From positions 1 through 64,000 of the forward strand of contig JBEIDK010000001.1 of NCBI GenBank assembly GCA_040383485.1: DNA of 64,000 nt, written 5' to 3'. Each line of letters opens with the position of its first letter. Position 1 is the stretch's first letter. Position numbers and translations under genes: made by a program. Under the pieces are notes generated by a model. It was not told the origin of the DNA, did no database searches, and saw only the letters and a program-made list of their open reading frames with translations. This stretch comes from JBEIDK01 sp040383485. Lineage in GTDB: Bacteria > Bacteroidota > Bacteroidia > UBA4408. Below, piece after piece: positions 44,423-53,326 of this stretch.

Positions 44423-45922
44423 ATGTCGCTAATTTTATTCTTTAACCCTAGGGCTCAAAATCATAAAGCTCGCTTGCCAAATAGCATTTTGCAAGTTGCT
44501 GCAAGCATTGATAATATTTATGAATGGGATATAGTAGATGGAAATTTAGAAACAGATCCATGGATTAAGATAGAAGCTATTTTATGTAAAGGAGAAACTA
44601 AGTATTTTGCGAGTACAGTAATGCCTGGTCCACAATTAAGGCAAGCAATTCCTTTTTCAAAAACAATACGCGAAAAATATCCTGATATAAAAATTATTTG
44701 GGGAGGCTATTTCCCATCCAATCAACCTTTAACTGTTTTATCATCGGGTTTCGTTGATTTTGTTGTGAATGGAATGGGAGATAAGTGTTTCCCGAAATTA
44801 ATTGCAAGTTTAGAAGCTGGAACATCATATAAAGAAACACCTAACCTTATCTACTATGAGGAAGGGAAAATAATAAAAACAAAGAAAGATGAGATTTACG
44901 AATTGGATACATTACCTCCTTTCCCATACGAAAAACTAAATTCTATATATCCCTTAGAAAAATATTTAGGCAAAACGTATTTAGGTAAAAAAACTATGGG
45001 CTATCACAGTAGTTTTGGCTGTCCGTTTACCTGTTCATTTTGCGCAGTAGTTCCAATATACAATGCACGCTGGAAAGGAAAGTCAGCTCGACTTATTTAT
45101 GAAGATGTCAAATATTTAAAAGATAAATATAAAGCCGATGCGATTGAATTTCATGATAATAATTTTTTTGTGTCAGAAAAAAGGGTGGTAGAATTTGCAG
45201 AGCTTATTAAAGATGAAAATATGATTTGGTGGGGAGAAGCGCGTATAGACACAATGCATAAATATAAAGATGAATCATTGAAATTGATTCGCGATGCAGG
45301 ATGTAAAATGATATTTTTTGGTGCAGAAACTGGTAATGATGCAATATTAAAAAAAATGGATAAGGGTGGTACTCAAACTGCCAAACAGATTGAAGAATTT
45401 GCTGCACGATTAAAAAAATTTGATATTATTCCTGAATATTCATTTGTACTTGGAACACCTGCTGAAACAGAAACTGAGGTAAATGAACAAATAGATTTCG
45501 ACATTAATTTTATTAGAAAAATAAAAGATATAAATCCTGATACTGAAATTATTATTTACACCTACAGTCCAGTACCTACTGAAGGATCAGATATGTATGA
45601 AAAAGTGAAGGCTGCTGGGTTTTCATTTCCAGAAAAATTAGAAGATTGGATCAGTCCGGCATGGCAAAATTTTGACTTACGTAAAAATCCTTTAACACCT
45701 TGGTTAAAGCCATACATGATTGATAAGATAAGAAATTTTGAAACTGTATTGAATGGCTATCATCCAACAGTTTCAGATATAAAACTAACTAAACAACATA
45801 AAAAAATAGTAAAATTAATAAGCGCAATAAGGTACAAATCAAAAATATATGCTATGCCTTATGAAATAAAATTACTTCATAAAATATGGCGTTATAGACA
45901 ACCAGAAACTGAAGGATTTTGA
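44423..45922 (+). CDS. B12-binding-type radical SAM protein
   Basis: The 499-residue protein has an N-terminal Rossmann-like cobalamin-binding-type domain (about 1-130, with 'IKIIWGGYFPSNQPL' and 'DFVVNGMGD', but no DxHxxG cobalt-ligand motif). The radical SAM domain has its cluster cysteines at Cys200, Cys204 and Cys207 ('GCPFTCSFC'), followed by 'MIFFGAETGNDAILKKMDKG' and 'YSFVLGTPAETE'. The C-terminal about 100 residues are specific. Relatives act on tetrapyrroles, lipids or small molecules; the substrate here is unknown. The stop codon overlaps the ATG of a methyltransferase, implying joint function. Confidence 0.88.
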   Translation: MSLILFFNPRAQNHKARLPNSILQVAASIDNIYEWDIVDGNLETDPWIKIEAILCKGETKYFASTVMPGPQLRQAIPFSKTIREKYPDIKIIWGGYFPSNQPLTVLSSGFVDFVVNGMGDKCFPKLIASLEAGTSYKETPNLIYYEEGKIIKTKKDEIYELDTLPPFPYEKLNSIYPLEKYLGKTYLGKKTMGYHSSFGCPFTCSFCAVVPIYNARWKGKSARLIYEDVKYLKDKYKADAIEFHDNNFFVSEKRVVEFAELIKDENMIWWGEARIDTMHKYKDESLKLIRDAGCKMIFFGAETGNDAILKKMDKGGTQTAKQIEEFAARLKKFDIIPEYSFVLGTPAETETEVNEQIDFDINFIRKIKDINPDTEIIIYTYSPVPTEGSDMYEKVKAAGFSFPEKLEDWISPAWQNFDLRKNPLTPWLKPYMIDKIRNFETVLNGYHPTVSDIKLTKQHKKIVKLISAIRYKSKIYAMPYEIKLLHKIWRYRQPETEGF

Positions 45923-46587
45923 TGGAAAAAATTTACAAATTTGTTATTAAACCAATCATTAAACTTTATTTGAAAACAGAACCCATTGTTAAAATTGATG
46001 GATTTAAAATAAAAGTATTTAAAACAGTATTCCATCCTAGTCTATTTTTTAGCACAAAGTTTTTTTATAGTTTTTTAATAAAACAAGAACTTACCAATAA
46101 AAAATTTCTAGAAATTGGCTGCGGCACAGGTATACTAAGCATGTTGGCTTATAAAAAAAAAGCAATTGTAACCGCATGCGACATTAATTTAAAAGCAATA
46201 GAAAACGCGAAATACAACTTCGAAAATAATATAACTAAAAATAGTAATTCTTATGTTTTATTAGAAAGCGACGTATTCTTGAAAATACCAATTCAAGAAT
46301 TTGATGTAATAGCTATAAATCCACCCTACTATTTTAAGGAAATAAATGTTGCCGAACAATATGCTTGGAATTGTGGAGAAAACGGAGAATACTTTGAAAA
46401 GCTGTTTTCTCAGTTAAGAAACTATATTAATACTAATTCAAAGGTATATATGATTCTTGCAGAAGTGTGCGATATTGATAGAATAAAAAGCATTGCATCT
46501 AAAAATAAATTTGTAATGAATATTGTAGAGGAGAAAAAAATAAAATGGGAAAGAAGTTTTATTTTTTTAGTTGAAATGATGAATTGA
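45922..46587 (+). CDS. Class I SAM-dependent methyltransferase (PrmC/HemK-like)
   Basis: The 221-residue protein has motif I 'FLEIGCGTGILSM', a motif II-like 'VTACDINLKAIENAKYN' and the catalytic NPPY ('VIAINPPYYF') typical of methyltransferases acting on planar amide or amino groups. It starts at ATG 45922, overlapping the preceding stop (TGATG). It is thus translationally coupled to the radical SAM gene and probably modifies the same substrate or product. It is too short for PrmC proper. Confidence 0.8.
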   Translation: MEKIYKFVIKPIIKLYLKTEPIVKIDGFKIKVFKTVFHPSLFFSTKFFYSFLIKQELTNKKFLEIGCGTGILSMLAYKKKAIVTACDINLKAIENAKYNFENNITKNSNSYVLLESDVFLKIPIQEFDVIAINPPYYFKEINVAEQYAWNCGENGEYFEKLFSQLRNYINTNSKVYMILAEVCDIDRIKSIASKNKFVMNIVEEKKIKWERSFIFLVEMMN

Positions 46588-46712
46588 TTCGAATCAGATT
46601 TCTTGGTATTTGTCAATTGAAGTTTGTCGCATTAGTCCGCATTAGGTAATATTATGAATACTTTTGTCAAATAGAATATACGCTGCTGATAAAATTCATT
46701 GTATTAAAACTA

Positions 46713-46751
46713 AAATTGGCTGCAAATGCTCTACACATTTGCAGCCAATTT
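46713..46751. terminator. Strong hairpin terminator after the radical SAM operon
   Basis: AAATTGGCTGCAAATG (46713-46728) pairs perfectly over 16 bases with 46736-46751 around a 7-base loop. The flanks are A/T-rich (TTTAGAATTTTT downstream). It may stop transcripts from both sides, including the leftward acn-hicB transcript. Confidence 0.8.
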
Positions 46752-46768
46752 AGAATTTTTCGAAAAGA

Positions 46769-46852
46769 AATCCTTACGCCACACTCTTTCTAATAATATT
46801 CAAGGCACCACCTGCTTTATAACATTCCTATTTGTTGTGAGCTATATGAATG
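46769..46852 (-). pseudogene. Decayed second copy of the aconitase 3' end
   Basis: This stretch aligns by eye to the last 25 codons and stop of the intact aconitase gene (47298-47380) at roughly 80% identity, with about three single-base gaps. On the minus strand one frame still reads YKAGGALNIIRKSVA-stop, against FKAGGALNIIRQSVA-stop in aconitase. Similarity ends just past the stop codon on one side and after about 84 bases on the other. Together with the intact copy it brackets the hicA-hicB pair as a direct repeat. Confidence 0.75.
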
Positions 46853-46861
46853 TCCAAATTT

Positions 46862-47086
46862 TTAAGCAGCATATTCAAATACTAAATTCTCAGCTTCACT
46901 ATTCTGCGGAGGTATTGGGTAACCTTCCAATTTTAAACCATCCAAATGAAATTTAATTCCTTCAATTATATTTAGAATGGTTTCATCCTTTGTTGAGCCC
47001 ATTCCCACGCACCCTGGCAAATCAGGAACATAAGCACAATAGCCACCATCATTGGCTTTTTCAATAATTATTGCATATCGTAACAT
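46862..47086 (-). CDS. hicB: HicB-family antitoxin
   Basis: The 74-residue protein has the HicB partial RNase-H-like fold: 'YAIIIEKANDGGYCAYVPDLPGCVGMGSTKDETILNIIEGIKFHLDGLK'. The short form lacks a C-terminal DNA-binding domain. It normally blocks the HicA mRNA interferase. A damaged hicA lies 15 bases upstream on the same strand, so this antitoxin may now lack an active partner. Confidence 0.85.
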   Translation of the reverse strand: MLRYAIIIEKANDGGYCAYVPDLPGCVGMGSTKDETILNIIEGIKFHLDGLKLEGYPIPPQNSEAENLVFEYAA

Positions 47087-47101
47087 TTCAATTTAATTTA
47101 G

Positions 47102-47291
47102 TTATTTATCAATTTGAGCTTGTTTAAATATACTCTTTTCTAATCCAATAGTTACATCACTTGATAAACGATGAATTGGTATTGTTACCAATCCTTTTTT
47201 CACAGAATGCTTGTATTGAGCGTGACTACCATTCTGCCTAACTTTATAAACCATCATCTTCAATGACCTTTATAATATCCTTCGTTTTCAA
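47102..47291 (-). pseudogene. hicA: Frameshifted HicA toxin remnant
   Basis: Reading leftward from TTG 47291, the first frame gives LKTKDIIKVIEDDGL-stop, the N-terminal helix of HicA. The rest continues in another frame as VYKVRQNGSHAQYKHSVKKG, then 'LVTIPIHRLSSDVTIGLEKSIFKQAQIDK' and a stop. This includes the catalytic-His loop 'NGSHAQY'. The junction fits a two-base loss in the usual 'DGWY' segment. An ATG pair at 47257 could start a 51-residue product missing the first helix, so residual activity is not excluded. Confidence 0.75.
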
Positions 47292-47302
47292 AACATGAAT
47301 CC

Positions 47303-49567
47303 TTAAGCTACACTCTGTCTTATAATATTCAAAGCACCACCAGCTTTGAACCATTCTATTTGTTGTGCATTGTATGAATGATTTACTTTTATTTCATCCT
47401 TACTACCATCAGCATGGTTTAATACCAACGTTAATTGAACACCCGGTGCAAACGATGTTAAGCCAAGTATATCAATTGAGTCGTCTTCTTTAATCTTATC
47501 GTAATCAGCAGTATTTGAGAATGTCAAACCTAACATACCTTGCTTCTTTAGGTTTGTTTCGTGAATACGTGCAAAAGATTTTACCAATACTGCACGCACA
47601 CCTAAATGACGAGGCTCCATTGCTGCATGTTCACGCGATGAACCTTCACCATAGTTTTCGTCACCAACCACAATACTTCCTAAACCAGCAGCTTTGTAAG
47701 CACGCTGAGTTGCAGGCACTGCGCCATATTCGCCAGTTAACTGGTTTTTTACATTGTCGGTTTTATCATTAAATGCATTGGTTGCACCAATCAACATATT
47801 GTTGCTGATGTTATCTAAATGTCCTCGGAATTTCAACCAAGGGCCAGCCATTGAAATATGGTCAGTTGTACATTTTCCTTTTGCCTTAATTAATAGTTTT
47901 AAACCAGTAATGTTGGTTCCTTCCCAAGCTGCAAATGGGTCAAGCAATTGCAAGCGTCCTGATGTTGGACTTACTGCAACTTGTACTTTACTTCCATCTT
48001 CGGCAGGAGCAATAAAACCAGCATCTTCAACAGCGAATCCTTTTTCTGGCAATTCGCTTCCTGTAGGAGCATCAAGCATTACCGATTCACCATTTTCATT
48101 AATTAATGAATCTGTTAATGGATTAAAAGCTAATGTCCCTGCAATTGCCAAAGCAGTAACTATTTCAGGTGAACCAACAAATGCATGTGTATTTGGATTT
48201 CCATCAGCACGCTTGCTAAAGTTACGGTTGAATGAATGTACAATTGTGTTTTTCTCACCTTTGTCAGCGCCATCTCTATCCCACATACCAATACAAGGAC
48301 CACATGCATTTGAAAAAACATTTGCCCCCATTTGATTGAATGTATCAATGAAACCATCACGCTCAATAGTGTATCTCACTTGTTCCGAACCTGGCGTGAT
48401 TGTGAACTGTGCCTTTGATTTTAGTTTTTTATCAACAGCTTGTTTTGCTAATGAAGCAGAACGGCTAATATCTTCGTAAGATGAATTGGTACAAGAACCA
48501 ATTAAACCTACTTGAATTTGCATTGGCCAACCATTTTTCTCAGCTTCAGCTTTTACTTGACTAATTGGGGTTGCACGGTCAGGAGTAAAAGGACCATTTA
48601 AGTGAGGTTCCAAAGTATTTAAGTCGATAGTAATTACTTCATCAAAATACATTTCTGGATTTGCATACACTTCTGGGTCGCCATTCAAATGCGCTTTTAC
48701 ACTGTTTGCCAATTCTGCAACATCGGCACGTCCTGTAGATTTTAAATAGCGAGCCATTGAATCATCGTAACCAAATGTTGAAGTGGTTGCACCAACTTCA
48801 GCACCCATATTACAAATGGTACCTTTACCAGTACATGATAGACTTTCGGCACCATCGCCAAAATATTCTATTACTTTATCAGTACCACCTTTTACGGTTA
48901 AAATGCCAGCCACTTTTAAAATTACATCTTTTGCAGATGCCCAACCATTTAACTTTCCAGTAAGTTTTACACCAATTAGTTTTGGCATTTTCAATTCCCA
49001 AGGTAAGCCTGCCATAACATCGCAAGCATCAGCACCACCAACACCAATAGCAATCATACCTAAACCACCAGCGTTTACTGTGTGAGAGTCAGTGCCAATC
49101 ATCATCCCACCAGGGAATGCATAATTTTCTAACACTACTTGGTGAATGATACCTGCGCCTGGTTTCCAGAAACCAATTCCATATTTATTACTTACTGATG
49201 TAAGAAAATCATATACTTCTTTATTTACATCAATGGCACGAGCCAAATCTTTTTCTGAATTTGTTTTAGCTGTAATTAAATGGTCGCAATGCACTGTTGA
49301 AGGCACTGCAACTTTAGGACGGCCTGCTTGCATAAATTGCAATAATGCCATTTGCGCTGTAGCATCTTGCATGGCTACACGGTCGGGATTAAAATCTACA
49401 TAAGAACTACCACGGCTATATGCTGCTGATGGCAAGGCTTCAGCAAGGTGTGAATATAAAATTTTTTCTGTTAAGGTTAATGGTTTTCCAACTACCTTGC
49501 GCGCTGCTTCAATTCTTTCGCCCATTCCAGCATATAGGGCCTTAATCATTTCAATGTCGTATGCCAT
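47303..49567 (-). CDS. acn: Aconitate hydratase
   Basis: The 754-residue TCA-cycle enzyme converts citrate to isocitrate. It matches the mitochondrial-type aconitase: 'VPSTVHCDHLI', 'MIGTDSHTVNAGGLGMIAIGVGGADA', the 4Fe-4S cysteines in 'IGSCTNSSYED' and 'NACGPCIGMWDR', and the swivel-domain loop 'GDENYGEGSSREHAAMEPRHLG'. A TACATTCG element on the minus strand upstream resembles a -7 box. Its 3' end is duplicated in decayed form at 46769-46852 beyond hicB. Confidence 0.95.
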   Translation of the reverse strand: MAYDIEMIKALYAGMGERIEAARKVVGKPLTLTEKILYSHLAEALPSAAYSRGSSYVDFNPDRVAMQDATAQMALLQFMQAGRPKVAVPSTVHCDHLITAKTNSEKDLARAIDVNKEVYDFLTSVSNKYGIGFWKPGAGIIHQVVLENYAFPGGMMIGTDSHTVNAGGLGMIAIGVGGADACDVMAGLPWELKMPKLIGVKLTGKLNGWASAKDVILKVAGILTVKGGTDKVIEYFGDGAESLSCTGKGTICNMGAEVGATTSTFGYDDSMARYLKSTGRADVAELANSVKAHLNGDPEVYANPEMYFDEVITIDLNTLEPHLNGPFTPDRATPISQVKAEAEKNGWPMQIQVGLIGSCTNSSYEDISRSASLAKQAVDKKLKSKAQFTITPGSEQVRYTIERDGFIDTFNQMGANVFSNACGPCIGMWDRDGADKGEKNTIVHSFNRNFSKRADGNPNTHAFVGSPEIVTALAIAGTLAFNPLTDSLINENGESVMLDAPTGSELPEKGFAVEDAGFIAPAEDGSKVQVAVSPTSGRLQLLDPFAAWEGTNITGLKLLIKAKGKCTTDHISMAGPWLKFRGHLDNISNNMLIGATNAFNDKTDNVKNQLTGEYGAVPATQRAYKAAGLGSIVVGDENYGEGSSREHAAMEPRHLGVRAVLVKSFARIHETNLKKQGMLGLTFSNTADYDKIKEDDSIDILGLTSFAPGVQLTLVLNHADGSKDEIKVNHSYNAQQIEWFKAGGALNIIRQSVA

Positions 49568-49751
49568 GATATTGTATCTAATATTGTTTGTAATTTTTGA
49601 GTTGCGAATGTAGAAATTTATTTGCTAAATATTTATTAGTTCAACAAATGAATATTTTATGTTATAAAATAATTGACGATTTGTGTAAAATTATTAATCA
49701 CCCTCGGAATAATAAAACAATATATATATTTACCACCCAAAACATTTTTTC

Positions 49752-52265
49752 ATGACTAAAAATTACCTTTTTACTGCTATTTTATTGATTGTTATTCTAA
49801 TTAGTTCAAATATATTTTCTCAAATAAATGAAGGCGGAGTGCCCATTTCAATTGCAACTAATTCAAACAACTTCATTCCAGTTTATAATTTGCCCGAAAC
49901 ACCTGTCGATGATTTAATTGCAGAAGATATACAACGTGATTCTGAAAAAAGTTTACCTTATCGTTTCGGATACAATCATTATGTGGCCTTGAATCTTCAC
50001 AATAGTGGAACTTGGACCACTCTTGCTAATGGGTCTAAGCTTTGGCAATTGGCAATTTACAGTGAAGATGCAAAATCAATAAACATAACTTTTGATAAAT
50101 ATCATTTACCAGAAGGTGCCAAACTTTTTATTTATAGTTCCGATAAGAAAGAAATTATAGGTGCTTTTACAAAGCGAAATAATCAACAAGACCAAAAGCT
50201 AGGATGTACATTGGTACATGGTGAAATGTCGATTTTAGAATATTATGAGCCAGCAAATGCAGAGTTTACCGGGCAATTACAATTATGGAGAGTAACTCAT
50301 GGCTATAGAAGTTTGCAAAACTATGCTATAAAAGCATACGGAGATGCCGGCAGCTGCAATAATAACGTTAACTGCCCAATAGGTGGCGCTTGGCAAGACC
50401 AAAAAAGAAGTGTGGCATGTATAGTAGTAGGTGGCAATGAGAGTTGCACAGGAGCAATGGTAAATGATGTTCCTCAAGATGGCACTCCTTATTTTTTAAC
50501 CGCAAACCATTGCACAGATGGTACCGAAAGTACTTGGGTTTTCAGATTCAATTGGGAAAGTGCCACATGTTTAAACGCAAATGGGCCAACTAACCAAACT
50601 GTTAGTGGTTCAGCTGTAAAAGCTAAAAATGCTAATTCTGATGTTGCCTTGTTACAACTAAACTCTGTCCCTCCTTCAAGTTATAATATTTATTATTCAG
50701 GTTGGTCAAATTTGGACGTGCCGGCTGATTCAACTGTTTGTATTCACCACCCAAGTGGTGATATTAAAAAAATTTCTTTTGCTCCAGGGGCTACTAGTTC
50801 AAGTGTTTATAGTTCAGCCATGTGCTGGAAAACTGCGCAGTGGTTTGATGGATTATTAAATGGAGCTACAGAGCCTGGCTCATCAGGTTCACCGCTATTT
50901 GATATGCAACACAGAATTATAGGGCAACTTTATGGCGGACCTTCAAATTGTTCATCTCCTGCGGGTCAACGTCATGATTTTTATGGTAAATTTTCTAGTT
51001 CATGGGATTCTGGCGCAACAGCAGCAACAAGATTAAAGGATTGGCTTGACCCCCAAAATACTGGAGCTACGACTATTAATGGAATGAATGCAGTACCTCC
51101 TGTTGCCAATAATACAGGAATCGCTGGAGTAGTATCTCCAAATTCTTCCTTTACTTCATGTGATTTAAATATAACACCAGAAGTAACATTATTCAATTAT
51201 GGAAATAATACTATTACTAGCGTAACTATTACTTATAGTATTGATGGAGGAGCAAACAACACATATAATTGGTCAGGTTCATTAGCTCCTGGTTCAAGCC
51301 AAATAGTATTATTACCTAATGTGCTATTATCAAATGCAGGTGCACATACAATTACTGTTTCTACAAGCATGCCAAATGGACTACCCGACGGTAACACAAC
51401 GAATGATTCGAACACTTCTTCTTTCTCGATTACTGACCCTAATCAAAGTGTATCAATTCCATTTGTTGAGGATTTTACAATGCAAACATTCCCGAATAAT
51501 GGATGGAGAGTTTTAAATCCAGATAACAACACTACCTGGGCATTTCAAACAAGTTTCACTGTCTCAAATGCCCCTGGATCATCAGGCAAATCACTTAGAT
51601 ATAGAAATAAGCCTGCTGGTGGGTCAACATTAGTAGCAGGTCAATTAGATTATGCCATTACTCCTTTCTATAATTTTACTGGTCAGGGTTCTCCATTGAA
51701 TTTGTATTTTTATCATGCTTATGCAAAATATAATAACTCAAATGATTCTTTAATTATTTCATTTACCAAAGATTGCGGAATATCATGGACAAGACTTAAG
51801 GGTTTCAGCGCTGATGACTTAGCTCTAAATAGCGGAGGAAACACGACATCAAATACCAGTTTTATTCCTAGTGCAGATTCGATGTGGGTAAGAGATTCAA
51901 TTGATATAAGTGCTGTTGCTGGTTTATCAGGAATTCAATTTGCATTTATAAATAGAACTGATTTGGGAAATAGTTTATTCATTGATAGAATTAATATTAA
52001 TGACAATCCTGTTGGGATTAATGAAAGCAATAATTTATATCAAATATCAATTTTTCCAAACCCCGCTAATAGTGAAATTAATTTCAGTGCAAATAATTCA
52101 GATAATTATCAATTGAATTTATTTAATGTTTTAGGAGAAAACGTATACTCTGGTAGGTTTACAGCTAGTACAAAAATTTCTACTAATAAATTTAGTAAAG
52201 GCATTTATATTGTAGAAATTAATTACAAAAACAATAAAATAAATAAAAGAATAGTAATTAATTAG
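49752..52265 (+). CDS. Secreted trypsin-like (lysyl endopeptidase type) protease with T9SS domain
   Basis: The 837-residue product has a signal peptide (to about residue 23, 'SSNIFS', then Q), a propeptide-like region, and a chymotrypsin-fold domain with catalytic His253 ('LTANHCTDG'), Asp297 ('NSDVALLQL') and Ser378 ('EPGSSGSPLFD'). Several Cys pairs are placed as in Achromobacter-type lysyl endopeptidases. After it come a CARDB-like Ig domain (about 450-555), a MAM/jelly-roll-like region and a type A T9SS sorting domain ('ISIFPNPANSEINFSA', 'FSKGIYIVEI', 'KRIVIN'). It is probably a secreted digestive protease. Confidence 0.88.
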   Translation: MTKNYLFTAILLIVILISSNIFSQINEGGVPISIATNSNNFIPVYNLPETPVDDLIAEDIQRDSEKSLPYRFGYNHYVALNLHNSGTWTTLANGSKLWQLAIYSEDAKSINITFDKYHLPEGAKLFIYSSDKKEIIGAFTKRNNQQDQKLGCTLVHGEMSILEYYEPANAEFTGQLQLWRVTHGYRSLQNYAIKAYGDAGSCNNNVNCPIGGAWQDQKRSVACIVVGGNESCTGAMVNDVPQDGTPYFLTANHCTDGTESTWVFRFNWESATCLNANGPTNQTVSGSAVKAKNANSDVALLQLNSVPPSSYNIYYSGWSNLDVPADSTVCIHHPSGDIKKISFAPGATSSSVYSSAMCWKTAQWFDGLLNGATEPGSSGSPLFDMQHRIIGQLYGGPSNCSSPAGQRHDFYGKFSSSWDSGATAATRLKDWLDPQNTGATTINGMNAVPPVANNTGIAGVVSPNSSFTSCDLNITPEVTLFNYGNNTITSVTITYSIDGGANNTYNWSGSLAPGSSQIVLLPNVLLSNAGAHTITVSTSMPNGLPDGNTTNDSNTSSFSITDPNQSVSIPFVEDFTMQTFPNNGWRVLNPDNNTTWAFQTSFTVSNAPGSSGKSLRYRNKPAGGSTLVAGQLDYAITPFYNFTGQGSPLNLYFYHAYAKYNNSNDSLIISFTKDCGISWTRLKGFSADDLALNSGGNTTSNTSFIPSADSMWVRDSIDISAVAGLSGIQFAFINRTDLGNSLFIDRININDNPVGINESNNLYQISIFPNPANSEINFSANNSDNYQLNLFNVLGENVYSGRFTASTKISTNKFSKGIYIVEINYKNNKINKRIVIN

Positions 52266-52279
52266 TAATATAATTTTGC

Positions 52280-53269
52280 CTAAAATAATATTCTAAATAT
52301 ACTTCCGTTGGGAGAGTTATTCGTAACATGAATAGAACCTGAGTGTGCCTCAACTAATTGTCTAGTAATAAACAAACCAAGTCCGGTACCTTTGGTTCTT
52401 CTCGTTTCTTCATTACCTATCCGGTAGAATTTTTTAAATATTTCACTCTTTTCATTCTCTGGAATACCTACACCATTATCTTTTACTAAGAGTTCAATTT
52501 TTTCTTCAATTCTCTTTAACTCAATCATTATTGTAGATTGTTCATTGCTATATTTAATGGCATTTTCAATAAGGTTGGTGAGTATTGAAGTGTAGGAGTC
52601 AAAATCAAAAAAATGATATAATTCGGCTTCAATTTTTGACAAAATAGTTCTTTTTGAATTTTTGAATGCGATGGTTTGGATTATGTTTTCGGTAGTTTTA
52701 GAAATATTTTGATTTTCAATATTAAGTTGATAATGGCTATTGTCTATTTGGGTGGCAGTTAAAATATTATTCGTTAGTGTATTTAGTCTATCTAAATCGT
52801 TTAAAGCATTGCTAATTATTTTATCCTGTTTTTCCTTATCTAGTTGCCTTTTTAGAATTGTTTCTAATTGAAGTCTTGCTGAGGCCAATGGAGATTTTAA
52901 TTCATGAGTAACACTTAATAAAAAGTTATGCTGTCTTTTGTTTAATTCATTTTCAGCATTCATAACTTTTATTAATCTATATACACCAAATGATAGAATG
53001 ATAATAAATACTGAGCCTTCTCCAATAATCATCCATAATCTTTGTTTTAATTTTTTTGTAAAAATTTGACTCCGATTTTTTCTTTCATTTTCATTCACAC
53101 TTGTAAAAGCAATATTTTCAATTTTATTATTAAATACTTCTTTATTCAATTGTGATAAAAGATAACCCCACCATACCAATTGCATGAAAACATAGAATAC
53201 CAACATGAAAAGCAACAGTTTGGTATTTGATTTAATTTTATTCATATTTTTTTTTACAAAAGTATCCAT
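52280..53269 (-). CDS. Membrane sensor histidine kinase (orphan)
   Basis: The 329-residue protein has two membrane helices (about 17-38 and 80-100) around a short periplasmic part, then a HisKA domain with phospho-acceptor His122 ('LLSVTHELKSPLASAR'). The HATPase domain has N box 'LTNLIENAIKYS', G1 'KDNGVGIP' and 'GTGLGLFITRQLVEAHSG'. There is no HAMP domain, and no response-regulator gene adjoins it. A later ATG at 53245 is an alternative start. It is convergent with the protease gene. Confidence 0.88.
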   Translation of the reverse strand: MDTFVKKNMNKIKSNTKLLLFMLVFYVFMQLVWWGYLLSQLNKEVFNNKIENIAFTSVNENERKNRSQIFTKKLKQRLWMIIGEGSVFIIILSFGVYRLIKVMNAENELNKRQHNFLLSVTHELKSPLASARLQLETILKRQLDKEKQDKIISNALNDLDRLNTLTNNILTATQIDNSHYQLNIENQNISKTTENIIQTIAFKNSKRTILSKIEAELYHFFDFDSYTSILTNLIENAIKYSNEQSTIMIELKRIEEKIELLVKDNGVGIPENEKSEIFKKFYRIGNEETRRTKGTGLGLFITRQLVEAHSGSIHVTNNSPNGSIFRILF

Positions 53270-53326
53270 AATGAAATAAATAAATGAAAATGAATTTGCG
53301 TTATTTGCGTGAATTTAATTTATTAA

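Noticed and set aside
46588..46712. Possible tRNA or small RNA after the methyltransferase gene
   Set aside because: I could not form a cloverleaf or a conserved RNA pattern; only the 46713-46751 hairpin is convincing.
46726..46956. Plus-strand 76-codon frame across the terminator, acn remnant and hicB end
   Set aside because: It is antisense to hicB and to the decayed acn 3' copy, with no independent support.
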